Assembly (NCBI RefSeq): GCF_010093535.1
Contig: NW_022985164.1
Location: 747,240 to 811,239 of the forward strand
Source: Lindgomyces ingoldianus
Taxonomy: Eukaryota; Ascomycota; Dothideomycetes; Pleosporales; Lindgomycetaceae
Direction: 5' to 3'
DNA: 64,000 nucleotides
The notes below the pieces were generated by a model, which made no database searches, had not been told where the DNA came from, and saw only the letters and a list, made by a program, of their open reading frames with translations. Both the position numbers and the translations under genes were made by a program. Every line of letters begins with the position of its first letter. Position 1 is the first letter of the stretch. Of this stretch, positions 49,501 through 62,014 are shown piece after piece.

Positions 49501-50300
49501 AGATCTTCTAGAGTTTTAAACATGTCCTTGTAGTCTTAATATTCTTCTAGTAGTTTGTTTACTTTATAAGTTATGTAATAGATTCTAACCTAGTTAAAGT
49601 CTTGTTTCTTTTTAAACTTTTTAAAAGAGATTTCCTCTAGTTCTTTTTTTATTAGGCGGACTGTTTAGGCTTCTAGTTTCTAATAGGGGAATATTTTTAG
49701 TTTTTCTAGTTAATAGGTCTTGTTAGAGTATGTGTAAGATGCTAATTGTGCTGCTTCTGCAGTGCCTTAGTTAGTTAGGGACATAGTTTGCTAGTTAATT
49801 GCTAGGTTATACTTATAAAGCTAGTTATAGCCTAATATTACTTAGTACTTATCTTCTAATAGTAATATGTTAAAGGATATCTAGTTATTAGTTCCTTTAG
49901 CCTTAGTAATAAGTTCCTCTGTTTTAAGTTAGATTTGTCCTACGCTATACTCTATTAATAAGGCATTAGCTAGGGATACTCTAAAGGGGTTTTTTTTTCT
50001 TTTAGTATAGTATGTTGTTCTAGTTAACCTATCTTAAGTTCATTACTATAAACGTGCATCTACTGTCTATTAAGGCAAGTCCCTTCTACTCCTGTCCTAG
50101 GTGTCTTAGAGTAATTTTAGTTGTTAGGCTTTAGCCTAGTCCCTATCTAACTATAATAAGGACATAAAGTTTATAAGGTGTTTCTTTATAGTCTATTCTA
50201 TTGTCTTCTTTAACTGTCTTAGCTACATTTTTGTATTCTATAATTTAGTCTAATTATATCTTATATTTCTAATGTCCTAGTATTGTGCATTCTAGTGCAG
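46600..50300 (-). pseudogene. V1 pol remnant (protease, RT, RNase H, integrase)
   Basis: The minus-strand frame reads protease ALIDSRCTF at about 50,060-50,090; RT from VFAKKKNSKVRVY (about 49,270-49,310) through KFNIQDRFNKIR to LVYLDNVLVY (about 48,963-48,995, YLDD decayed to YLDN); RNase H HTNASLRAEGATLF near 48,500-48,540; and integrase zinc part KVLQKCDTCNKNN (about 47,880-47,920) and catalytic part to about 47,300. The Gypsy order is complete, with fewer stops than the other relics, and Gln or Trp to stop changes predominate. Confidence 0.88.
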
Positions 50301-52455
50301 TACACTAGGCGTCTTTTATCTTATGGTGACATAGCATCTAATTATCTTGTTAGTGTGCTCTCTATTAAAAGTAATAGAACATGCATGCTGTTTTATTATT
50401 GCATTCTGTCTATAGTTCTTGTTTGTGGTCTGTGCTGTTTCTGCAATGGAGGCAGTGTAGCATCTCACAGGTGGATGTCATACCGGCTAGTATGTTGGTG
50501 TTAGGTACGTTTTCCAATGTTCTGTGTGGCTACTAGCCAGCCCTATGCTTAGTTAACTAGTGTTTAATGCAGTACTTATTACTGCATAGGTACTAGGTAT
50601 AGGGGCATTCTTTAAGGTTATTTTGTACTAGTATTAGTTAGACCTGTGTCTATCTAGAGTATTCTTTAGTCCTTATTATTTGTAATAGGTGACTTTAGTA
50701 GATGCATTAGAATTTATTGTGTTGCTTACTTCTATAGGGAATGCAGTATCCTTTATCTTGTTAAGTTTCTAGGTCTTTTTAAGTAATAGCTAACACAAGG
50801 GGGGGTGTGTTAGCTCTTTCCTAGCACAGGTTAGGTGTTAGTAGTGGCGTGCATTGCTACTTAGGTTCCTCCCCTTTGTTAAGAATCTTCTAGAACATTT
50901 TCTATTATTCTTTAGTATTTATAACTGCGTAATGTGTCTTAGCAATTTCCTTTAGTATGCTGTAGGTTTTAGCGTTATTATTAATGTGTACCTTATACAT
51001 TAATTTCTTACAGCTTTATGTATTATAAGTATTGCTGCATTTCTAGCAGTTGCTGTAAATAAATTAGTATCTAAGCTCCTAAGCAGAGATTCCTGTTATT
51101 AGTTGTCCTAAAGGGAATTTTTCCTTTCCTTCTTTAATATTTGTGACGTATGTTGCGGCTTAGGTGTAGCCTTACTATCTCTTATAAGTAGCAGCTTGTT
51201 CTAGTGCCCTAAAGACTTTATTACTGTCTTATACCTTAATTTCCTAGTATTCTAATAGGCATCCTTTAGATTTATAATTATCTCTGTATTACTAGCAGAG
51301 GTGTTTATCTAGTCTTTTTAGGATCTCTTGTCCTGTTAAACCTTATTTTATATGCATTACTTTTATAGACAAGCTGCTATTTTTATTCTTTAGTTGTTTA
51401 GAGTCTAAGCATTCCTAACAAAAGTAACCTACTTTTTTATAGTTAAGGCATGCCTTCTCTTTAAGCTATTTCTTTTGTTCCTTATTTAGGGGTAGCCTTA
51501 CACTTCTAAAGGTATTGCTCTTTTTCTTAGAGAAGCTACGCGTGTGTTTAGTGTAACTAAAGTCTATTAGCTTAGTGTTAGTCTATAGAACTTCCTTCTT
51601 CTTTTAAAACTAGTTAGGTTTTATAGTTGTCTAGCCTTTTTCTTTTTTACTATGTTGTTTAGCATGTCTTTTATTATAGGTAAGTGCTTTCTTAACATAA
51701 TCCTTAAAGCTTTTAGGCTTTTTATTATAAGTAAATTTGTTCTTAATAGTGTCTAAGAGCCCTTTGTAGAACATTTGTCCTATAGCTTTCTTATCTGTCC
51801 ATCTGCAGATAGCTAGCAGTTCCCTAAAGCAGGCTGCGTATTATTAGATAGAGCTATTGCTCTGTTAAAGGGCGTCTATTCTATTAACTACTTATTTTTC
51901 TTTGTTAACTAGCCTATAAATAGCAGTTAGGGCTGCTTTAAATAAATTAAAGTTGTTAAAGATTTTCTATGTTTTTAGTAGTAAGGCTTTGCTGTTCACC
52001 TTATAGTTTATCTAATTATTAGCGTGAGGTTAGAACTAGATAGTAGGCAACCCTTCTAGGTGTAGGCCTATCTATAAAATTATTTCTTTGTCTGTCCTAA
52101 AGGCGCCTTTGTTGTATTGCATGTAAAGGTGACATCTAGTAAAGAAAGGTTTTAGGTCTTTAGCAGAGCTATTAAATGCTTTAGAGGGGGCTAGGCGTAG
52201 GGTTTTCTTAGATTTAATACTAGTTTTTTCTTAAGTAATGTTTCTAAGGTTTACTATTTCTAGCTAGAGGGCTTAGATCTAGTAAACATTTAAGGGTCTT
52301 TATTATGCCTGTAACTAGAGGTGCTGTTTAAGCTGTTTAAGCTTGTTTTAGAGATAGAGTATTTGCTAATTTTGTGCTTCTTTAGTCGCCGTGGGGGTCT
52401 GGCTGGTGCCAGCGGCTGAAGCACCTGTTATGCCAATGTCTAAGGTAGTAGCCAT
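50300..52455 (-). pseudogene. V1 gag remnant
   Basis: It starts at ATG 52455-52453 with MATTLDIGITGASAAG and about 28 open codons before the first TAG. A zinc knuckle reading CLNYKKVGYFC*EC lies at about 51,405-51,455. The first 80 bp (52,378-52,455) keep GC-rich codons and look untouched by RIP. In an intact element this would be the nucleocapsid-forming protein. Confidence 0.8.
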
Positions 52456-52478
52456 ACTTTGCAGGGGGTAGTGATTAC

Positions 52479-53085
52479 TGTTACAATCCTTACTCTAGCA
52501 AAATAGTATATTTAGGAGTACGTTAGCCTATAGTAGTTTGTTAGCAGAGGGGAAGAACTTAGCTTAATTAAGTGTACAGTTTGTTAAGCAGAGTGTAGGT
52601 TAAAAGGGGATAAGGTAGGCAAGCTTGTAGTTTAACCTAGCAGCTGTATAAGGAGCTAGTAAACCTAATCTGTAGGGATAGAAGTAGAGGTATATATAGT
52701 GTAAGATATATAAGGCAGCAGTGTCCTCTTTATAAAGGTATTACAGCTTCTTAGTCTATTAGGTAGGGGTGTAGAGAATAGACTTAATAGTAATCACAAC
52801 CTTCTAACTATAGTTGTAAACAAAACTATATACATAGGGTTTACATGTCTTGCGTGCTTGCATGTTTGCATGCTTACCTAGCCTGCATAACCTGCAAGCC
52901 TGCAAACCTGCATATCTTATTAGACAGTGTATTCTCCAAGGCTTTTCTCTAAAAGCCAGAGCCATTCCTCATCTGTCCTGTCACGTGATTTGCTTAGCGC
53001 GGGCCTAAGCGTCTTCCATCCGACGTTGTTTAGGCTGTGTGGGACAGCCAGTTGGGTCATTACGGTCTGACTGTTGGCTGTAACA
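52479..53085 (-). repeat. V1 5' LTR (607 bp)
   Basis: The inner start is mutated (CTCTAGCAAAATAG, TTTAGGAG). The outer end, about 52,925-53,085, keeps GCCAGAGCCATTCC, CACGTGATTT and GACGTTG where the left LTR has T or A. ATTAG follows. Confidence 0.95.
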
Positions 53086-53202
53086 ATTAGCTTGTAAAGG
53101 TTGTTTAGTGCTATAGTTATTTATTATCTTTTATAAGACCTTATATATAGCTATAGTATATTTCTTTAAAAGTTTTATGTCTTGTTTAAAAGCCTAGAGT
53201 AT

Positions 53203-54286
53203 TGTTACAATCCTTACTTCTGCAAAATGGTATTTTCGGAAGTACGTCGGCCTATAGTGGTGTTTAGCGGAAGGGGAAGGACTTAGCTAGATTAGGTGTA
53301 CAGTCTATTAAGCAGAGTGTGGGACGTAGAGAGAGTAGAGTAGGCAGGCTTGTAGTTTAACCTAGCAGCTGTATAGTAAGCTAGTAAACCTAATCTGTAG
53401 GGCAGGGTTGCCACTTTATAGTAATTACTATTTTTAAAATAGTAATTACTATGTTTTTAAAAACATTATTATTACTTAATTACATAAGCTATAATTCTAA
53501 AAATTAATATATAGATGCTAAGTAAACTAGTCTATAAATCTATAAATTTAAATTCTAAAAATTATATTTAATACATTTATAATAAATAAAAAAGAGAGAA
53601 AAAAAGGAGAGAAAAATAGTAATTACTATTACTATTACTATTTCTGCTTTTTTTCTCTGTTTTTCTCTATTACTAGGGATACAAATTTATATAGTAGAAT
53701 CTAATCTTATAGATCTATACTTTAGTATACCTAGTATCTAAGTTTAGGTTTTTAGAATATTAGCTAATGTAATGAAGCTGTTATAGACTTTTTAAAAAAA
53801 TAGTAATTACTATTTTAGAATAGTAATTACTATAAAAGTGGCAACCCTGCTGTAGGGATAAGAGTAAAGGTATATATAGTGTAAGATATATAAGTTAGTA
53901 AAGTCCTTTTTGTAAAAGTTTTAATGCTTTTTATTTATTAACTAGTTAACAGTAGATAATAAACTAAACAGTAATTATAACCTTTTAACTATAGTTATAA
54001 ACAAAATTATATACATAGGGTTTTGCATGCGTTTGCATGCGCTGCAGGTGCTGCATGCATTGCATGCATTGCCTGCAACAGCCTGCAATGCCTGCACTGC
54101 CTGCAATGCTTAGGCCCTTATTAGACAGTGCACTCTGCTAGGCTTTTGTCTAAAAGCTAAAGCTATTCCTTATCTATCCTATTACATAATTTGCTTAGCG
54201 TAGGGCTAAGCGTCTTCTATCTAATGTTGTTTAGGCTGTGTAGGACAGCTAGTTAGGTTATTACAGTCTAACTATTAGCTGTAACA
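53203..54286 (-). repeat. V2 3' LTR, interrupted by a MITE
   Basis: The outer start TGTTACAATCC through about 53,290 keeps TTTTCGGAAG, GTCGGCC and AGTGGTG. The inner end (54,170-54,286) is mutated. The MITE occupies 53403-53849 with its 8-bp duplication. A TGCA-rich tract lies at 54,023-54,110. Confidence 0.93.
53403..53849. mobile_element. hAT-like MITE (447 bp)
   Basis: Ends CAGGGTTGCCAC and GTGGCAACCCTG are perfect inverted repeats continuing into AT-rich sequence. The 8-bp duplication CTGTAGGG (53395-53402, 53850-53857), and the empty site in the other V2 LTR, support a hAT-type insertion. The palindrome ATAGTAATTACTAT occurs about five times, in pairs at each end and once inside. There is no transposase, so it is non-autonomous. 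Confidence 0.9.
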
Positions 54287-54699
54287 CGCAGGCTTCCCTC
54301 TTAGTTAGTGTCCTTGCTATTATGTTTTTTCTGTTATAAGCGTTAGATTTTTTTTTTAGCTAGTGCGTTCCTCTTTTTAAAGGCTAGTCTAATACTAATC
54401 TTTCTTAACTATGCCTTATTAGGTTTCTTGTACTTCTGCTGTTGCCTGCTGCCTCTGTACTGTTGCTTGTCTTAATCCTTTTTATTGTACAAAAATGCGT
54501 CCTTGTAGTCCCTGCTAGTCTTATAGTTCTTTCTGCGTAATGTCCTTATTGTTAGACAAGTGTGTAGAGTGCGTGTAAAAAGGTAGTTGTTATAATGCCT
54601 TTGTTTCTAATATAGCCTAAGATTGTTTAGAATGTAAAAAGAAAAAGCTGCTTAGAAAGCTAAAAGCAGCTAAAAGAAAAAAAATAAGAGAAAAGAAAA

Positions 54700-57600
54700 G
54701 AGAGATATAAAAATAAGCTAAGTCTTTAAGGCGTTTTTAGTCTTTTATAGCTTAGCAAAAACAGATTTAAAAGCAGTTAAAAGTTTTAGTAGATTAAAAG
54801 GTAAAGTATCTAAAAAAAGACCTTTGATCCCTAGATAAGCTTAAAGTGCTTAAGGTAAAAGCAGCTAGTCTTTCTCTTCCTTAACCTATATTAAAGGGTT
54901 GTAAACTTTTTACATTGTAGCTAGCTAATGCTGCTGTAGTTTTAACTAATAATAGTGTTTTTTAGTCTAGAGAGCTTTCTCTAGAGTAGTTTTGTTTAAA
55001 AGGGACTCTAAGTATTTATAAAAAGCCTAAGGAGTGTTTAACAAGCTTTTAATAAGTTTTTAAGTATTTTTACTAGTAAGCTATCCTTTTTATTTTACTA
55101 AGTACTTATTTTTTTTATAGTTTAAGATTTTTTTTACTTTATATTCTTTTTCTTCTTCCTTTTATCTAGTAGTTGTAAGTAGAATAGTCTTAAGCGTAAG
55201 TTTAAGTTTAAAGATATAAGACTAAGAATATATTTACATTTCTTTTAGTAGTTTAAGTTTATAGATGCTAAGGTGTGTTTATATAACTTAGTATAGTCCT
55301 ATGTGTTTCTTAGCTAATTTTTGTAAAGGCCTTAGTGTTTTAAAATTTTTTTATCTAGGTACACATAATTATTAGGGTGTATTTTTAGTGCTAGTTTTTT
55401 TTTAGTCTACTGCTCTTTTTATAGTTTCTTAAGCTAACTGCGCTTTTTTAGTAAGTTTCTAATGTAGTTTTAAAAGTTTTGTTGCATAATCTATAGCTTT
55501 TAAGAAGTTAGTTAGTTATAAGCTATAAAGTTTATATTATAGAGTGTATCTAAAATTAGCTTTATATAGGGTTTCTTTAGTTATAGCTAATTTTATAGTG
55601 TTAATAGTAAATTATGCTATTAGTAGCTATTCTGCCTAGTCTATTTATTTATATAATACATACTTACGCAGATACTTTTCTACTTTAGCGTTTACTCTTT
55701 TTGTTTATCTGTCTGTTTATAAGTAATAAGTAGTAGAAAGCTTATAGTTAATTCTAAAGTGTTTAACTATAGCTACCTAGAATTTACTAGTAAATAACTT
55801 ATTATAATTAGAGATAATTATCTTAGGGTAGCTATAAGTAGTAAAGACATTTTTTTCTAGTTTAAACATAAATTCTTTAGCTATAATGCTTTTTTCTAAT
55901 AGCTATAAGTAAATAAATTTAGTAGTTTTGTCTATAACTTGTATAATTATATTGCAGAGTCTTTTAGTACTAGGCTTGCGTAAGGGTGGTAGCCTAGTTA
56001 TAAAGTCTATAGTTATTATTATCTATAGTTAGCTAGGTGCTATAATTAGCTAAAGTAATCTATAGGGCTTATATTATTAAAGGTTGTTCTTGTTACAGGT
56101 ATTACATTCTTACAGAACTTTAGTACATAAATGCTTTAGTTAGGGTACTTTCTATAGTATAGCATTTTTAATCTTTTTCTATAGTAAACTAATTCCTAGG
56201 TGTTTAAACATAGGTGCTTTATAGTATTCTTTTATTAGGTTTTTCTATCCTTATTTAACTATTATAAGGGAACATAGTAGTTCCTTTTAGTTTAGTCCTT
56301 TATAGATTAGTCCTTCTAGGGTTTCTTTAAAGATTATAAATTTCTTAGAATTTTTTTTATTTTTTTTAAAATAATTAGCGCATTTACTTAAGGCGTTAGC
56401 CTGTTAGTTGCTGCTTCTAGCTACATGTTTAATAACAAAATTAAACTAGGCAAGTTCTATAGCTTATTATACATGCATTAGTAAAAGTTTCTTAGTAGTA
56501 AGGAAAGTAATAAAGTTTATGTAGTTAGCAAAGATTATAAATTGCTAACTAAGGCCTTAGAGCTTAACTTTCTAGTTTCTGTATACATTAACTATAGCTT
56601 TTAGTTCTTTGTTAGAGATAGTATATTTTTGCTTTAATAGTGCAAATTTTGCTAAGTAGTAAGCTACTAAATGCTATTAACTGTTTTTTTTATTTTTAAG
56701 AGAGCGCTGCTCTTTCTGCTCTTAAGAAAGCATTAGTGTGCACTTTTGTTTCTAGTAAGAGGTTGTACATTCTAAGAATAGGGTAGCTTATTATTATTTA
56801 TTTTAGCTTTTAAAAAGCTTCTTTTATTTCTACTGTCTATTAGAATTTTTAAGTTGCCCTTTCTTTTAAGGTAGTGTTAGTAAGGGGAAGTGTAATTTTT
56901 AAGTAGTCTTTAATTATTCTTCTTATGTAGCTAGTAAGGCCTAGAAATCCTTTAATTTCTATTACTATAGTTAGTGTTAGCTAGTTAAGTACTTTGTTTA
57001 CTTTAGTAAAGTTTATCTTTATTTCTTCTTTATTAATAATAAATCTTAAGTACTTAGTTTTTTATATGTTAAACTTATATTTTTCTAGTTGTAAGTAAAG
57101 TCTGTATTATTAGAGTTAGTTAAGTACAAGTTTTACTTTAGATACATAGTCTACTTAATCTTTTTTAGTGTATATTAGGACGTTGTTTAGGTACACAAGT
57201 ACAAATATGTCTAGGTAGGGATTAAGTGCAGTGTTAATAACCCTTTAGAAGGTTACTAGGGCGTTAGTTAGTCTAAATAGCATAATAAGAAGTTTATATA
57301 ATTCTCTAAAGGTTTAAAAAGCTGTTATTTATTTATGTTCTTTTTTAATCCTTATTTTATTAAATTTATCTTAGATGTTAAATTTAGTAAAGTGCTTAGT
57401 TTCTTTAAGTTAGTTTATAATATTCTAGATAATTAGTAAAGAGTACTAATTCTTTATAGTGTTGTTATTTAAAGTTTAGTAATCTTAATATACTCTTACT
57501 TTACTATTTTTCTTTTTTGCAAAGACTACTGCTAATGCTACTAGACTGTTGCTTTCTCTAATGTGTCCTTAAGCTAACATTCTATCTATGTACTTCTACA

Positions 57601-59190
57601 GAGCATCTTTTTAAGCCTTTGTTAATAGTTATAGTTTATAAGTTTTTAACTATAGGTTTAGCTTAAGATTAATAGTGTAGTCCTAGAGTTAGTGCAGCAG
57701 CAGTTCTCTAGGGTCTTCTAGAGTCTTAAACATGTCTTTATAGTTTTAGTATTCTTCTAGTAGTCTAGTTACTTCTTAAGCTATTTAATAGATTTTAACT
57801 TAATTAAGGTCTTTTTTTTAAATTTTTTAAAGAAGATCTTTTCTAGTTTTTCTTTTATTAGGTAGACAGCCTAGGCTTTTAGTTTTTAATAGAGGAACCT
57901 TTTTAGCTTTTTTTGTTAATAAGTCCTGTTAGAGTCTTTATAAGATGTAGATTATGCTGCTTTTACGCAGTCTTAGTTAGTTAGGGACATAGTTTGCTAG
58001 TTAATTATTAGGTTATGCTTATAAAGCTAGTTATAGCTTAGTATTACTTAGTATTTGCCTTCTAGTAGCAGTATGTTAAAAAATATCTAGTTGTTAGTTT
58101 CTTTAGCTTTAGTAATAAGTTTTTCTGTTTTAAGTTAGATTTATCCTACCCTATATTTTATTAATAAAGCGTTAGCTAAGGATACTCTAAAGAGGTTCTT
58201 TTTTCTTTAGAAAAGTATGTTGTTTTAATTAACCTATCTAGAGTTAATTACTATAAACGTGCATTTACTATCTATTAAGGCAAGTCCTATCTATTTATTG
58301 CCTAGGTGTTAGAGAGTAATTTTAGTTATTAGGCTTTAGCCTAGTTCTTGTCTAACTATAATAAAGATATAAAGTTTATAGAGTGTTTTTTATAGTTTAT
58401 TTTATTATCTTTATTAATAGCCTTAGCTGTGTCTTTATATTCTGTAATTTAGTCTAGTTGTACTTTGTATTCCTAGTGTCTTAGTATTATGTATTTTATT
58501 ATAGTGCACTAAGCATTTTTTATCTTATAGTAATATAGCATTTAGTTGTTTTACTAGTGTGCCCTTTATTAAAAGTAATAGAATATACATGCTGCCTTAT
58601 TATTGTATTTTGTCTATAGTTTTTATTTGTAATCTATACTGTTCTTATAATAATAGCAGTGTAGCATTTTGCAGGTAGATGCTATGCTAGCTAGTGTATT
58701 AGTTTTAGATGCGCTCTCTTGTGTTCTGTGTGGCCACTAGCTAGCCTAGTGCTTAGTTAGCTAGTGTTTAATGCAGTACTTGTTACTACACAGGTACTAG
58801 GTATAGGGACATTCTCTAAGATTATTCTGTACTAGTATTAGCTAGACCTATGTCTACCTTAGGTACTCCTTAGTTCTTATTATTTATAATAGATAGCTTT
58901 AGTAAGTGTAGTAAAACTTATTATGTTACTTACTTTTATAAAGAATATAGTATTTTTTATTTTATTAAATTTTAAGGTCTTTGCAGGTGACAGCTAATGC
59001 AAGGGGAGGTGTGTTAGTTTGTTCTTAGCATAGGTTAGGTGTTAGTAATAGTGTACACTGCTAGTTAAGGCCTTTTCTTTTATTAAAAACTTTTTAAAAC
59101 ATTTTCTACTACTCTTTTATGTTTATAACTGTGTAGTGTGTTTTAGTAATTTCTTTTAGTATACTATAAGTTTTAACATTATTATTAATG
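54700..59190 (-). pseudogene. V2 pol and gag-proximal remnant
   Basis: Collinear with V1. The protease box ALIDSKCTF reads near 58,260-58,290 and the RT segment near 57,180-57,530, with integrase to about 55,500. Stop codons are denser than in V1. The reading continues into gag beyond the Tc1 insertion at 59202. Confidence 0.8.
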
Positions 59191-59201
59191 TGTACTTTGT
59201 A

Positions 59202-60531
59202 CAGTCGCCTACCAAAAGTCATTAGCCACCTAGCAATCCGAGCTCTGCAGGGGTATAGTCAACCTATTAGGGAAGGAGGTTACTTAGTTAATTGTTAACT
59301 AAATTTAAAGATTTTTATTTCTATACAAAGCTTATATACAGGCCTGTCTTTTAGTGCTGTGCTTAGTTAATAGTGAGTTAATCTGCCTTTGTTTTAGACA
59401 ACTTCCTTTATGCGCTTTAACTAACTAAGGATACACTTCCTATAATTAGCTAGTGTAATTTTTGCCTACTTCTTTTTAAGGATATCTACTATCTGCTTGC
59501 AAGTAGTAATATATTCTTGTTGCTTTAAGATGCGGAGCTTTATAATCTGCTAGAGGTTTTTAATTAGGTTTAAATTAGGACTTTGTGGAGGCTAATCTAT
59601 CTGTATCATGCTATAGTCATCCATATACTTTTAGGTAGCCTTTGCAGTGTGAATAGGTGCTCCATCCTGCATCCATATGCTAATACCGCGTTCCTCTGTA
59701 AGCTGCTAATAAAATAGGATACTAACATTGTGTAGAATCTAGCAGTATTTGCTAGCATTATTGCGCTTGCTTTTCTTGTTAATAAACAGCTCTAATTTAA
59801 AATTAAGAAAGATTACACTAAATACAGAGACTATAGTCCTTCTAGACTTAAAGGTAGGCTTTAGGTACTAACTCTTATATGCTTTTCTATGCTGCTGATG
59901 TACATATGGAGGTGTAGTGTCTAATCTAACTTTAAATGTTGCTTTATTATAAAAGGCTACGCAAGCTATGTCTTTTGCTTTGTTATATTAATAGGTTTAA
60001 GCAAATTAGAGTTGCTTTTCTTTGTGTACAGCTAACAACTAAGGCTTGCGACATAGGCAGAAGGCGTAGTACTTATGTTTTGCAAGGTATCTCCTTGCAG
60101 TACTAGTATAAATGCAGCAGTAGGTCTTTGACAGGGTTGCGATAGTTTAGAGCGTAGCAAAGGGATTATTTGCTGCCTAGCAAATTAAATGCCTCTTAGC
60201 GCGTTTGTTAAGCTTTAGAGGTTGGCCTGTACGCAGAGCTTTTGTATAGGTAGGCAGGGGCTGCTTGCGCAGCCGGCGGATGTTGTATGTAACCGTCAAC
60301 TTAGGAATGCTGAGATGACGTGAGATTTTGCCAGCGCTCACGCTGTAGAGGTGGAATTGCTATATTGTATTAACAGATAATTTAGATAGCTCTTTGCAAG
60401 AGGTTTTATTTGCTTTTGTAACTATTAAAAAAGGTGGTAATTTAATTAAGTTACATTTAATTAAAATCTAACCATTGTGGGGTGGCCTGGACCTCTCGCT
60501 AAAGTGGCCAATGACTTTTGGTAGGCGACTG
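59202..60531 (-). mobile_element. Tc1/mariner-type transposon (1,330 bp) inside V2
   Basis: Inverted ends CAGTCGCCTACCAAAAGTCA, about 28 bp in total, are flanked by TA (59200-59201, 60532-60533). The empty site is present in V1 near 51,000. The transposase reads on the minus strand. Base composition is richer in G and C, with many CpG, so it is among the youngest insertions. Confidence 0.95.
59390..60310 (-). pseudogene. Tc1-type transposase, lightly degraded
   Basis: One minus-strand frame reads long segments: VHQQHRKAYKS*YLKPTFKS near 59,850-59,910, then ISIWMQDGAPIHTAKAT* near 59,640-59,690 (second catalytic Asp of the DDE triad), then IDWPPQSPNLN-type residues near 59,590 (Trp is a stop) with the expected Glu mutated in NLIKNL. 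N-terminal helix-turn-helix codons are about 60,150-60,310. Stops are few and all look like CAA, CAG or TGG changed to TAA or TAG. It acts on TA sites by cut-and-paste; here inactive. Confidence 0.85.
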
Positions 60532-60533
60532 TA

Positions 60534-61995
60534 CATTAACTTCTAACAGTCCTTTGCCTTATAGGTACTGCTGCACTTCTAGCAGTTACTGTAAGTAAAT
60601 TAGTATCTTAGCTTTTAAGTAGAGATTTTTATTATTAGTTATTCTAAAAGAAACTTTTCTTTCTTTTTTTTAACATTTATAATGTATGTTGTAGCTTAGG
60701 TGTAGCCTTACTATTCTTTATAAGTAGCAGCTTACTCTAGTGCCCTAAAGACTTTATTATTATTTTATACTTTAACTTCCTAGTATTCTGTAGGGCATTC
60801 TTTAGATTTATAGTTATTTCTACATTACTAGCAGAGATGTTTGTCTAGTCTATTTAGAATTTCTTGTTCTGTTAGACCCTGTTCTATATATATTACTTTT
60901 ATAGTTAGTCCTTTTTTTTATTTTTCTAGTTACTAGAGTTTAGGCACTTTTGCCTGTAGTGTCCTACTTTTTTATAGTTAAGGCACGCTTTTTTTTTAAG
61001 CTATTTCTGCTGTTTTTTAGTTAGTAGTAGCTTTTTACTTTAGTAGTACTTACTCTTTTTCTTAGGTAAGCCTTATGTATGTTTAGCATAACTAAAGTTT
61101 ATAGGTTTACTATTAAACCTCTAGCTTTCCTTCTTTTTCTAAAACACGTTAGGTTTCTAGAATGTTATGCTAGGGCGTTTTTTTTAAAACATTCTTAATA
61201 CCTTTTATTATATGTTATTGCTCTTTTAACATATTCCTTAAATGCATCTAGCTTGCTGCTGTGTATAAATTTATCTTTAACTTTATTAAATAGTCTTTTA
61301 TAGAACATCTTTTTAATAGCTAATTAGTCTGTCTATCTACTAATAGCTAGTTGTTTGCAGAAACAGGCTGCGTATAATTAAACTGTGCTTTTTTCTTGTT
61401 ATAAAGTGTCTATTTAATTAACTGCCTTTTCCTTCTAATTTAGTTGCTTATAGATAGTAGTAAAGGCTTACTTAAAAAAGTTAAGGTTTTAAAAGATTAT
61501 TTATGTTTTAATAAAAAGTATCTTTTTTATAGTCTTATGCTTTATCTAATTATTAGTATATAGTTAGAACTATATAGCTAGAGATTCTTTAAAATGTAGT
61601 CTTATTTAAGAAATTATTTCCTTAGAGGTTTAAAAGGCGCCTTTATTATATTACATGTATAAATAGTATTAGGTAAAGAATAGCTTAAGGTCTTTTACAG
61701 TCTTATTAAAAAGTTTTAGTAGAGCTAGGCGTAGAGACTTTTTTAACTTAGTGCTTACTTTTTTTTTTGCTATGTTCTAGAGTTTAGCCACCTTTATGTA
61801 GAGTGCGTGTAGCTGTTGTGTTTAAGGTAATTAGGCATACTGTTAGAGTTAAGCCTTAAGTGTAGTAAGTTTATGTTGCAGATGTTGTATTTACTAGTTT
61901 TACTCTTCTTTGTTTCTAGACAGGACTTTGCTAGTGCTAGCAGCACTAGCTCCCGTTATACTAGTATTAAAGGAGGTTGTGTGAGGAGCTATACT
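60534..61995 (-). pseudogene. V2 gag remnant
   Basis: Continues V2 beyond the Tc1 element. It is collinear with V1 gag, with the zinc-knuckle region near 60,950-61,000. The start region (61,930-61,995) reads like the V1 start, but the ATG has become ATA. Confidence 0.75.
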
Positions 61996-62014
61996 TTATA
62001 GGGGTAGTAATTAC

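Larger units (their letters stand above)
45447..53085 (-). mobile_element. V1: complete Gypsy element inside X-C
   Basis: This 7.64-kb element has 607-bp LTRs and ATTAG duplications (45442-45446, 53086-53090). It is minus strand: a purine tract (reverse of 46054-46075) lies beside the left LTR, and pol and gag read leftward. It is the least decayed large element here; gag still begins with an ATG at 52455. The outer ends of both LTRs are spared by RIP. Confidence 0.95.

Noticed and set aside
50283..50504. 73-codon plus-strand frame within V1
   Set aside because: Antisense to V1 gag-pol near the protease; no start context or domain.
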